Shown piece by piece: positions 23,011 through 32,534 of a stretch of 64,000 nucleotides of DNA (its first letter is position 1; every line of letters starts with the position of its first letter). The notes beneath the pieces are model-generated. The model saw nothing but the letters and a program-made list of their open reading frames with translations, was not told where the DNA came from and did no database searches. Both the position numbers and the translations under genes were made by a program. Origin of the DNA: Gentiana macrophylla. Taxonomy: Eukaryota; Streptophyta; Magnoliopsida; Gentianales; Gentianaceae. The stretch spans positions 66,627,383 to 66,691,382 of the forward strand of contig CM047805.1 of assembly GCA_026214975.1 (NCBI GenBank). Reading direction: 5' to 3'.

Positions 23011-23359
23011 GAATCAACCCGGATCGAACACGAATATCGTGCTTCCATACGTCCACTCAACCACGTAGAAACTCAGAATCACAACATCACAAAAACATGG
23101 AATGGCGCGAGTGGAGAAATCAGCGACAAAAAAATCGAAAGGGCGGCAATGCTGTAAATATGGATCCACATATACATGTAGCGCTTGTAACGCCTTCAAA
23201 TCAGCAACTAAAATTGCCGAGTGCACCTTTGAACCATCGGATTGCACCGGTTTGGTCCCCGGTTGGACCACAATCGACTCAGCAAGTAAGTCCACGGGCA
23301 TAGTGATTGGGTCAACACCAATATCCACCTTGACGTCGGCAATCTCGTCAGAATGGTTG
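23011..23359 (-). pseudogene. Element X ORF, 3' half
   Basis: Minus-strand frame with motifs VDIGVDPITMPVDLLAES, LVADLKALQALHVYVDPYL and a hydrophobic end FVADFSTRAIPCFCDVV, finishing with FDPG and TGA. It continues the ORF that starts at 31543: once T2 and one GGTAC copy are removed, the frame is kept. I do not recognise a catalytic domain. The end resembles the pol terminus of gypsy elements. Confidence 0.55.
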
Positions 23360-23364
23360 GGTAC

Positions 23365-24132
23365 TGATGCTGCCAAAAAATGGGCACACCCACGTGGCAC
23401 CTCTTTGGTGGCTCGACACTTGAATCAGAGGGATAAACTACTTTTGACTCCCTAGATCCGAGCCCAGGGGGCTCATCCACCCACTTTGTCACCGGCTGTT
23501 CCCGTCGACGACCGACCCCAGCCGGGGTCGGACCGCTCCCGCCGCGAGGTTGAGTCATGCATCGGACTCTGGCCGACCGGCTATGATCTCCACCGATCGT
23601 ATAGGTCGGGCTAAGCCTTTGGACTTGTAAAATTTCTAATTGGCAGGAGACCGGCCCTTGCTCCCGATCCCTAGGAGCCGACCCTGCCTTTCTGATTTAT
23701 CTCAAGTAATAATCTTATTTATCACCTGCATAACAATCAGATAACTATCATAGAATCTTGAATAATTAAGACTCGAACCTTTATCACTTAATGCTAATAT
23801 TTGAATACTATAATTATCTCCTATAATCATGAAGATCACTCAATCATAATCTTCTTCCTTAGGGAACACGTCAATCAGTGTCAATCATCAACACGCCACT
23901 TTAAACCCTAGGGCCTAAGCCCCTCTATACAAAACTGTCCCTAAGGAATTACGGAGACTTGATTCCAATTGAACCATTGGATACGTAGGCAGCTTGATCA
24001 TCATCAAGTGCAGTCTAAACATCCCAAATCTCCCCCCTCTCTTCCATCGTTTTATGTGTTCTTGGAGCATCCTTAGGTCATAATCAAGGAAGCGGATTTG
24101 TTTGATTACCCTGACGGTTTTTTGAATCGTCA
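23365..24132 (+). repeat. 5' LTR of T2
   Basis: 768 bp, TGATGCTGCC to gaatcgtCA, nearly identical to 30271-31037. The TATA position reads TATACAAAA here (23926) against TATATAAAA in the 3' LTR. The primer site TTGGCACTAGAACGAAGG follows at 24135. Confidence 0.93.
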
Positions 24133-24194
24133 ATTGGCACTAGAACGAAGGCCTTCTGTTGATTGATAATCTCAGGAAAAGCTTCAAGACAAAC

Positions 24195-25913
24195 ATGGTG
24201 ACTACACGACAACAGGCTGCTAATGGTAGTGGTAATGGTGCTAATAACACGTCAGAAACAGACGCTAATAATCAGAATCAGCCACAGCAAGAAAATATCT
24301 CTCTCGATGCAACCCATCAGGCACTAATTGATCAACTTAGGACTTTGGATGGATCCGTGAAAATTGCAGTTCTCAACGCTGTCTTGGCCGAGGAGGATGA
24401 AGAAGATGGAGACTGGGAAGGCCTGGACGAGGAAGGACCCATCCACGAAGGTTCACAAGATGTGAATCACTCAAACGGAGGCTCGTCAGGAGAAAATTCC
24501 CAAAGCCCAGAGCCAGAAGAAGAGGATGATCCCAACTACATGTCGCAGGAGCAGACACCTCCCCCGCAGCATAAAAACAACAGGAAGGGAAACCGGTCGG
24601 CATCCTCAAACCCGCAAAGGCAATTGGTCGTCCCCCAGGCCATGGAAGCAGCGCGCGCCGAACTCGAGGCGATAGCCGGAAGGAGATCGACGTTCCTAGC
24701 ACTCGAGTCCCCTTTCTCCGAACAGATCGATAATTTTCCGCGCCCAGCAAGGTTCAAAATTCCCAAATTGGAGCCCTATGATGGAACCAAGGACCCCCAG
24801 GATCACTTGTTCCAATATCACAGGCACATGAATCTCGACTGTGCCCCCGAGGAAATGAAGTGCAAAGCATTCCCTGCGCTACTTACTGGACGAGCCCGGG
24901 AATGGTTCAAGAAGATACCCCCAAGGACGATCTACAGCTTCGACACACTGGGAAAGATGTTTCTCAAAGCGTTCATTACCGCCAAGCCGTTCCAAAAGAA
25001 TGCTACTTACCCGTTCGCCATCAAAAAAAAGAAAGATGAGACTGTGCTGCAATACCTCAAGCGCTTCAGCGAAGAACCACTGCAAGTCCGGGACGCCGAC
25101 GATCAGGTCCGAATCGCATCCTTCGTGGCAGGGCTGCGCAAAGGTAGATTATATGCTAAGCTAAGTAGCAGGCTTCCCACCTCCATGGAAGAGTGCCTGG
25201 AAGTGGCCTTCAAGCATTGTCAAGGCGAAGAAGCTAACCGCGTGAAACGAGAAGTGGAAAAATCTGATCCAAAAAGGGATAAGCCAGTGGATTCATCTGG
25301 TAACAAGAGAAAGTCATATGGAGATCGGGCAGGTAGTTCGGCCATGAATCGGCCTGAAAAAAGGAATGCTTTGCAGCCAAGGGATTTCCCTGCGTTAAAT
25401 CGACCTCGGGAACAGGTGATGGCTATCATGGAAAGAAAGGGTTTAGCAAAAACTCCCGCACCACTCCGAAGCCCCGTGGAGAGAAGGGACCTGAGCAAGT
25501 TTTGTACCTATCATCAAGATGTTGGGCATGAGTTGGATTACTGCCAGGATTTCCATCGTGACGTGGAAGCAGCAATCGCAGAGGGAAAGCTAGATGAGGT
25601 CGTAGATCGGCCCCGATACGGAGAACGTCGAGGACAGCGGGATTATCAGCAGAGAAACTATGGTCGTGACCGTAGCCGACAGGGCGAACCCCAGAGGAAA
25701 AGAGAGCCATCCCCCGACAAAGGTCAGCCGGCGGATAATCACCCAATCAACACTATCAACACCATAGTGGGAGGCCCTGGAAGTGGTTTAGAGAGCAGCA
25801 CTTCAAGTGTCCGAGTAGGCAGTGGGCAAACGGCCAGGGCCAGTCGAGTCCCCTTTCAGGAAGTAGGCTATGGGCCGAAAGATCCTCTCCCCCTGATCCC
25901 TAACAACGAATGA
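24195..25913 (+). CDS. gag: T2 gag (Tat-type capsid-nucleocapsid), intact
   Basis: 572 codons from ATG 24195 (context aaacATGGtg) to TGA 25911-25913, with no interruption. Residues 1-150 are acidic, Asn/Gln-rich and disordered. Residues about 185-330 are the retrotransposon gag fold (FKIPKLEPYDGTKDPQDHLF, KAFPALLTGRAREWFKKIP, FVAGLRKGRLYAKL). A C-terminal zinc-finger-like FCTYHQDVGHELDYCQDF follows near residue 435, then an Arg-rich tail (RRGQRDYQQRNYGRDRSR) likely to bind RNA. It assembles particles and packages RNA. It is the best-preserved gene in the window, which suggests recent activity in trans. Confidence 0.92.
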   Translation: MVTTRQQAANGSGNGANNTSETDANNQNQPQQENISLDATHQALIDQLRTLDGSVKIAVLNAVLAEEDEEDGDWEGLDEEGPIHEGSQDVNHSNGGSSGENSQSPEPEEEDDPNYMSQEQTPPPQHKNNRKGNRSASSNPQRQLVVPQAMEAARAELEAIAGRRSTFLALESPFSEQIDNFPRPARFKIPKLEPYDGTKDPQDHLFQYHRHMNLDCAPEEMKCKAFPALLTGRAREWFKKIPPRTIYSFDTLGKMFLKAFITAKPFQKNATYPFAIKKKKDETVLQYLKRFSEEPLQVRDADDQVRIASFVAGLRKGRLYAKLSSRLPTSMEECLEVAFKHCQGEEANRVKREVEKSDPKRDKPVDSSGNKRKSYGDRAGSSAMNRPEKRNALQPRDFPALNRPREQVMAIMERKGLAKTPAPLRSPVERRDLSKFCTYHQDVGHELDYCQDFHRDVEAAIAEGKLDEVVDRPRYGERRGQRDYQQRNYGRDRSRQGEPQRKREPSPDKGQPADNHPINTINTIVGGPGSGLESSTSSVRVGSGQTARASRVPFQEVGYGPKDPLPLIPNNE

Positions 25914-26357
25914 TTGGTTATTGAAGCCGTGGTCAACAAGAATCTGGTTAAAAGAGTTTGCGTTGACACAGGTAGCTCAGTCAACGTTCTTTACTTTGCA
26001 GCTTTTCAAGCAATAGGTCTCAAGGAATCCGAGCTCACTCCGGTCTCAAACCTCTGTTGTTGGATTCGCCGGTCCCCAATTCATCCACTTGGAATGGTTC
26101 GACTGGCAACGACATTCGGCAAGGATTCAGTAGGAAGGACTCTCATGGTGAATTATGTCGTGGTCAAGTCTTCATCAGCATACAACATCATCTTGGGAAG
26201 GCCCGCTCTGATCGATCTGCGAGCCATAATCTCCCCAGCGCACATCAGCTTGAAGTTCCCGACCGGTAGAGGGTCGGTCGAAGTCAATGGAGATTTGGAG
26301 GTCGCCCGGAGCTGCTATGCGGCCACCATTAAAGGCAAAGGGATCACTTTCGCCTAA
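25914..26357 (+). CDS. T2 aspartic protease, in frame after the gag stop
   Basis: The frame continues directly from gag past a single TGA (25911-25913) to TAA at 26355. It contains VCVDTGSSVNVLY (active site D-T-G-S) and the C-terminal block YNIILGRPALIDLRA (the conserved I-I-L-G-R-P). Only 147 codons follow the stop, and the pol domains that normally come next are missing. No ATG precedes the active site at a useful place, so expression would need read-through of the TGA or an original sense codon. No other defect is seen. Confidence 0.85.
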   Translation: MVIEAVVNKNLVKRVCVDTGSSVNVLYFAAFQAIGLKESELTPVSNLCCWIRRSPIHPLGMVRLATTFGKDSVGRTLMVNYVVVKSSSAYNIILGRPALIDLRAIISPAHISLKFPTGRGSVEVNGDLEVARSCYAATIKGKGITFA

Positions 26358-26925
26358 CGCATTCGGCAAGTCCTTGTTTGTTATCATTTGTTGCAAACTA
26401 TCTTTACTTTCTGCGTTTCAATTCTTGCTCGCACTTTCTTATCATTCGTTGGGATTTTTTCTACACTATTTACTTCCTTTTCTTTAATGTTGGATGTTTA
26501 TTTTTCAATTAATCATATCTCTGTCCGGTCCCAATACGACCACGTGTTAAGTCCTATTTCATAAAATTTACAACTCGTACAACACTTATACTGCGCAGTA
26601 AAACTCCACGTGAGAATTCAATCCGATCTGGCCCAGCTCGCCCTAAAAAACGAGAAGTCAGCACTAGTCTGGCCCTGCTCGTCTTTAGAAAAAGCATGCA
26701 AAAAGTCAGTCTCATCTGGCCCAGCTCGCCACGTTTTCAAATGAGAAGTCAGCTCTAGCCTGGCCCCGCTCGTTCATAAAATTTAATATACACAGTTAAT
26801 TCATAAGCCCAATTTAACGTAGTCCGGATTAATCTAGGTTGATTGGGGGCAAATTTACTAAGCTTTATGTCCGCTATGCGGCTAGACATGCACGTGCTTT
26901 GGACTGCCTTTATAGCTACTTTTAG
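26358..26925. other. T2 spacer, first part
   Basis: No gene. Three imperfect units of about 60 bp with gtctggccc(t/a)gctcg and gagaagtcag lie at 26595-26780. This is where RT-integrase would sit in an autonomous element. Confidence 0.6.
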
Positions 26926-27760
26926 TTTAGGCGATTGATCTAGGTCGGCTATCCGGTCCCTAGATCATCTCGCCCTTATAATTTCATTTCATTAGTTTAG
27001 GCGATCGATCTAGGTCGGCTATCCGGTCCTTAGATCATCTCGCACTTATAATTTCATTTCATTAGTTTAGGCGATCGATCTAGGTCGGCTATCCGGTCCC
27101 TAGATCATCTCGCCCTTATAATTTCATTTTATTAGTTTAGGCGATCGATATAGGTCGGCTATCCGGTCCCTAGATCATCTCGCCCTTATAACTATCCGGT
27201 CCCTAGATCATCTCGCCCTTATAATTTCATTTTATTAGCTTAGGCGATCGATCTAGATCGGCTATCTGATCCCTAGATCATCTCGCCCTTATAATCATTC
27301 TATTAGTTTAGGATCGATCGCCTATCCAGTCCCTAGATCATCTCGCCCTTATAATTTCATTTTATTAGTTTAGGCGATCGATCTAGATCGGCTATCCGAT
27401 CCCTAGATCATCTCGCCCTTATAATCATTCTGTTAGTTTAGGCGATCGATCTAGATCGGCTATCCGATCCCTAGATCATCTCGCCCTTATAATCATTCTA
27501 TTAGTTTAGGCGATCGATCTAGATCGGCTATCCGATCCTTAGATCGACTCGCCCCTATATACTTTTTTAGGCGATCGATCTAGTTTGGTTCTCCGAGCTC
27601 TAGATCGACTCGCCTCTATATACTTTCTTTAGTTAGGAGATCGATCTAGATCGGATTTCCAAGCCCCAGACCATCTCGCCCTTGTCCACTTTCTTTAGCT
27701 GTCGGTCAATCTAGACCGACTTTCCGAGCTCTTTACCACCTCGCCTTTGTGTTCTTACCT
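26926..27760. repeat. 70-bp GATC-rich tandem array in T2
   Basis: About a dozen units. The first copies have a period of exactly 70 bp (taggtcggct at 26941, 27011, 27081, 27151); later copies are 65-70 bp and more diverged. The unit reads gtttaggcgatcgatctagg, then tcggctatccggtccctaga, then tcatctcgcccttataattt. Most later copies contain the perfect 12-bp palindrome CGATCTAGATCG. One unit is truncated and duplicated at 27190-27230. Confidence 0.9.
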
Positions 27761-28217
27761 TTGGCAAAGGTGTGACTGACCTAAATCGGCACTTCGGACT
27801 CTATACCCTATCACTCCGATAACTTCCCTAATCTAATGCGAGACTGAACTAAAACTCCCCGTTATAACCCAATAATATTAAAATATGTCATTCACCATGT
27901 AATAGTGAATATCATATTGGGGGCAGTGTACCCATAACAATAAATACCCACAATTCAAAAATTATTCACAGAAACAAAACCAAAATAAATTCTTCATTAC
28001 ATTAAAAATAAATTGTACAGTACATAAGCTTCAAAAAAAATAAAAACATCAACCCCATAGCAGAAATAAATTAAGAGTCAGAAGCAGGACTCTTTTGAGA
28101 CTCAGGAGGGGCCGATCCGAACGCTGCAGCCGGCTGACAGACATACTTATCCACTATGTCCACTCCTGCTCAGAAGTCTATGGCACGTTCGGTGTAGGCC
28201 ACGTCCATCCCCTGCTT
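27761..28217. other. T2 spacer, second part
   Basis: No gene. It contains a G-rich tract in tattgggggcagtgta (27915), which resembles an internal polypurine tract, and an A-rich stretch just before the antisense ORF end. Confidence 0.55.
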
Positions 28218-29859
28218 CTAGTAAGCCCTCTTAGGAAGGGCATCCAGAGCAAGTGTAGGAAACTGGGCCCTCGCCTCATCCACCCCTAAGGTGTACCCAT
28301 GGTTAAGAATGGGAACCAACAACACCTTGAGAGCCTCGGCGAAATCACCCGAAGCCTTGTACTCCTGCACGGCCTCGGCACAACGAGCTGCAACATTGGC
28401 CTCTAGATCGGCCACTCTTGCCGTGAGGTCCCCGACCTCCTGCTCCATTTCCTTTCTCTCCTCAATCAACTCTTTCTCCTGAGTCCGGAGCTGGGCCTGC
28501 AGGGTCTTTATCTCTGCGTCCTTAGTGTGAATAGTGGCCCTAAGCTCATCCCTGGCCTTTCTCATCTCGGCAATCTTGTCCGATTGGGCAGCCAAGTCGG
28601 TTGAGGCTTTGCCCAACCTCATAAAAACTTCCTGGCCGATCGTGCCACCCTGAACAAACACAGAACGTCAGAACTATCGAAACTTAAACCACTAAAAAGA
28701 AAGAATAAACACTTACCAACTCCACTGTTTTGCAGCCAAGGATCGCCAGCTCCTCGTCAGACATACTGCTAACCCTCTCCTGCTCAAAGGACCCCTCCTT
28801 CCGTCCTTAGGGTCCTTCAACTTGCTCTTCTTCGAGGACCGACCCTCTTGAGCGGTCGGCCTTTGGCGAGTCGGTTTCTTGGGGACCAACCTCCTTTCTG
28901 TAACCTCCCCAGGGGTGTCCGTCCTGGTCGCCTCAAGAGGAGGGACCGAGCCTGAGGCATCCGCACCCTCAATGGCCGAATCCCCCATAGGTATTTCTAG
29001 AACCCCTGGGGTCGGCACAGTCTGGCCACCTGCCGCTTCTTTCTCCGCCCCGGCCATCAGATCAGCAAAATCAGCCACTGCAGATGTACCAATGGAAATG
29101 TTAGTCAAACAGGAAACATAAGCATATTAGCAAATAAACAACACAACATAAGTAAACCCTACAGATCTTCCACTCAGGCTTGGAAAACTGCACATACGGC
29201 TCAAGGCCCGCATCCCCTAACCGAGCCGCACCGATCAGATTGTCGTAGAGATTTTGCCATTCGATAGAATACCCCGACCGGCGAATCTTCTCTACCCAGG
29301 ACTCTGGCATTTCTGGGCGTTCATCCCCCTCTAAATCCGCTGTATTCCACACGCTCAGTTCCTCGTGTCCGTCATTCCTCACAAAGAAAAAGTTCTCCTT
29401 CCATCTTTTAAAAGAATCCCGACCTGGAGGAAGGATAGGGGTACTAAAGGACTTCCCCTGCCTTCTAGCAAAATAATACCGGTAGGGATGGTCTCTTAGC
29501 CCTACCCGGTGATAAAAATACCTAGATTTATTTACTGTAAACCTAATATTTAACAACCTACACCAAATTGTAAACCCAATGACTGCCCTAATACCATTGG
29601 GGGCTATCTGAGAAATCCCAAGCCCGTAGTGCCGGAGAACCGCCAGAAGGGCAGGACAGAAAGGCAGTCTCAGACCCACGTCAAAATATTCCCGGTGAAC
29701 GGAGCAAAAACCCTCCGGCGGGTCCAAAGCCGATTGGTGATCCCCTGACGGCAGTTGAGGAGAAAACCTAGCCTCGTCAATCCCAAATCTCTCACAAATT
29801 TCCTCCACATCCTTTTGCCTCAGAATTGACCCCACATCTCTGCTATCAGCTATGGCCAT
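28218..29859 (-). pseudogene. T2 antisense ORF: gypsy-type transposon domain plus coiled coil, two introns
   Basis: Exon 1 (29859-29163) holds the putative gypsy-type transposon domain: FCPALLAVLRHYGLGISQIA followed by PNGIRAVIGF. A GT-AG intron 29162-29078 (85 nt, tail ATCTGCAG) joins it in frame to exon 2, a Pro/Thr/Lys-rich linker. A second intron 28716-28650 (GTAAGT to TTCAG, 67 nt) leads to exon 3, GTIGQEVFMRLGK and a long coiled coil ending at TAG 28218. A 1-bp indel near 28795 shifts exon 2. Antisense ORFs of this type are a known feature of Tat elements; their role is not established. Confidence 0.75.
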
Positions 29860-30256
29860 GGTAAAGAATCGACTCTAGGATTTTTCGAAAGAACAAGATT
29901 TTGCTTAAAGAAACCGAAGTACAAAATCAGAAAAAAGAGGGAAGAATGCTTACTTGCAGTATTAAGGTTGGAGAGTAGAAGATGACGAATGGCAACCGGC
30001 AGCTAATTCCCTGGTTTAATACTCAACGTGGTTACGAAATGATTGATATGACGGGTTTATAACCCCCCTTACCTTGAAAAACGGCTTGGTTAGTGTTAGT
30101 GGGTAGCGACGCCTCGTTTCCTGGGATAATTACAACCGTGTCATAACTAGCTTTGCCACCTGGCAATTCCTAAGTTAATCTAAAAATTTATAGGCTAAAA
30201 ACTTCGGTGCCGAGCCGCCATTGAAGATCCGAGCCAACCAACTAGGGGTCGGCTGG

Positions 30257-30270
30257 ATCTTGGGGGCTTA
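30257..30270 (+). other. Polypurine tract of T2
   Basis: GATCTTGGGGGCTT-like sequence directly before TGATGCTGCC, the 3' LTR start. Confidence 0.6.
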
Positions 30271-31037
30271 TGATGCTGCCAAAAAATGGGCACACCCACG
30301 TGGCACCTCTTTGGTGGCTCGACACTTGACTCAGAGGGATAAACAACTTTTGACTCCCTAGATCCGAGCCCAGGGGGCTCATCCACCCACTTTGTCACCG
30401 TTGGTTCCCGTACGACCGACCCTCATGGGGTCGGACCGTCTCAGTTTCTGGCAGGTCGAGTCATGCATCGGACTCTGGCCGACCGTCTATGATCTCCGCC
30501 GATCGCATAGGTCGGGCTAAGCTTTGGACTTGCAAAATTTCTAATTGGCAGGAGACCGGCCCTTGCTCCCGATCCCTAGGAGCCGACCCTGCCTTTCTGA
30601 TTTATCTCGAGTAATAATCTTATTTATCACCTGCATAACAATCAGATAACTATCATAGAATCTTGAATAATTAAGACTCGAACCTTTATCACTTAATGCT
30701 AATATTTGAATACTATAATTATCTAATATAATCATGGAGATCACTCAATCATAATCTTCTTCCTTAGGGAACACGTCAATCAATGTCAATCATCAACACG
30801 CCACTTTAAACCCTAGGGCCTAAGCCCCTCTATATAAAACTGTCCCTAAGGAACTACGGAGACTTGATTCCAATTGAACCATTGGATACGTAGGCAGCTT
30901 GATCATCATCAAGTGCAGTCTAAACATCCCAAATCTCCCCCCTCTCTTCCATTGTTTTCTGTGTTCTTGGAGCATCCTTAGGTCATAATCAAGGAAGCGG
31001 ATTTGTTTGATTACCCTGACGATTTTTTGAATCGTCA
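30271..31037 (+). repeat. 3' LTR of T2
   Basis: 767 bp matching 23365-24132, with few differences concentrated at 30399-30450. TATATAAAA lies at 30831. The GGTAC duplication follows at 31038. Confidence 0.93.
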
Positions 31038-31543
31038 GGTACCGGTAAAGGAGAATCAATAGTAGCAACTGGAACAACATCATTAGTAAGTGCATTAGGA
31101 ACCTCAATGAACTCTTCCGTGGCCGAATCAACAATAAGAATGTCAACCTCCTCGTGTACCATAGCCGTAGGGGGGTTGGGAATAACCTGTTTATTCAATT
31201 TAGCACGTGAAGGAGAGAATTTGGGCAGTTTGCCAGCCATAGCTTTTCCACGTGTTACACCATACGTGATAAAGAAAAGTTAATCGTCTGCCTTCCACTT
31301 TGCGTCTAATTTCCTCCAACGTTCTGCACGTTCTAATTTCCGTTGTTCTGCCTCTAATTTCCGTTGCACAATATGTTCTAATTCGCGTCGTGGATCGAGG
31401 GTGTCACGTAATGCATCTAGGGCAGCCATAATTTCAGCATGTCTTCGATCGGATTCAACTCGATGTCGCTCGAAGTCTGTATGGATGTTGTCAAAAGCTG
31501 CACGTAGTTTATCCATTGCAACAACTTGCAAATAATATTCCAA
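31038..31543 (-). pseudogene. Element X ORF, 5' half
   Basis: The minus-strand frame from ATG 31543 is Arg/Glu-rich helix (MDKLRAAFDNIHTDFERHRV, then HIVQRKLEAEQRKLERAE), likely a coiled coil. A TAA at 31277-31279 is followed in the same frame by MAGKLPKFSPSRAKLNKQV and an acidic Val/Pro region up to the T2 insertion. It is gag-like in position (first ORF after the primer site), but no capsid motif is recognised. Confidence 0.55.
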
Positions 31544-32519
31544 GAATGCAGCAGATGATTCCTCGCAAGAACAGAATTTCAGGACTAAAAACGCAGCTTT
31601 TATGATGCTAGGGCTTTACACGATCTGCACAAGGGTTTCTGGGATTTCAAGAACAGCTAGGGTTGCGAAAATAGCAGCAAAATTCGATGATGTAAGGAGC
31701 TTTTGAGTGCGGCTGCAATTAGGGTTCTTGGTGCTCAAGAACGCAGCAGATTTCTTCCAATAAACGCAGCAACTTTAATCGCCAAACGGCAGCTTTAAAC
31801 ACAGCAGCTTTATGAACGGCACTTGTCACGACCAAACGGTATGGAATTCGGAAAAACACAAAGTACAAAACTTGTAGAGAACGAAATTTTGGTTCAGTTT
31901 GTTAAGTTTCAGAATTTTTGGACCGGTATAACCCACTCAACTTGAATTCGTAAACAGATAACTCGGGTTACGGGTTTTGACATAAACAGTCAACTAGGTG
32001 ACGGCGACTATTGTGCAAAAGCGCTTGGGACTCTGAAAAAACTCAAAGAATCAAAGTTGTAGAAAAATGAATTTCCTATGTTCTCACAAAATTTCATTCA
32101 ATTCCGACCACCACAACTCCCTAAAAACAAAGTCGACTACAAGCTGTTCCAGAAAATCGAGCAGAATATTCCGATCCGAATTTGCAAAAGTGCCAAAGAG
32201 AAAAAAGACAGCCAATAAAAAGTTCTATCTACTGGTAAATTTTGAGAATTTTTCGATATTATTTGATTAGGAAACTACTAGAACGAAATTCGAAAAGATT
32301 CAGAAAATACGCAGCTATTTCGGATGCTTTGATTACCTTGTGATAACGGTCCAAATTAGGGCTTCTTGATGATGATCAAAAAAGGATTGGATGCAGCAGC
32401 AAGTGACGAACATAAGGCTGCAATTAGGGTTTCTCGGAGAACAAGAACGTCAGGAACTGTAAGAAAACGCTGCAGATTTCTGTCAAGAACGCAACAGCTG
32501 TTGTTTCTTTAATCGCCTG
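31544..32519 (-). other. Leader of element X
   Basis: Untranslated leader between the PBS and ORF on the minus strand. It contains repeated gcagc-rich phrases (cagcagatttct, acgcagcagctt) but no gene I can support. Confidence 0.55.
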
Positions 32520-32534
32520 ATCTCTGATACCACT
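32520..32534 (-). other. Primer binding site of X
   Basis: On the minus strand AGTGGTATCAGAGATC directly follows the 5' LTR. It is a near-perfect initiator-Met primer site. Confidence 0.85.

Larger units (their letters stand above)
23365..31037 (+). mobile_element. Non-autonomous Tat-type gypsy element T2 (gag-protease only)
   Basis: Ends TGATGCTGCC (23365) and gaatcgtCA (31037), with GGTAC duplicated at 23360-23364 and 31038-31042. LTRs are 768 and 767 bp. Inside are an intact gag, an in-frame protease, a 1.8-kb spacer with a tandem array, and an antisense ORF with two introns. RT, RNase H and integrase are absent. Antisense ORFs and the gag type place it in the Tat lineage with G1, whose LTR shares its first eight bases. 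It is inserted in the ORF of X. Confidence 0.92.

Noticed and set aside
24373..25746. Minus-strand ORFs opposite the T2 gag
   Set aside because: Shadows of the intact gag reading frame, with no motif of their own.
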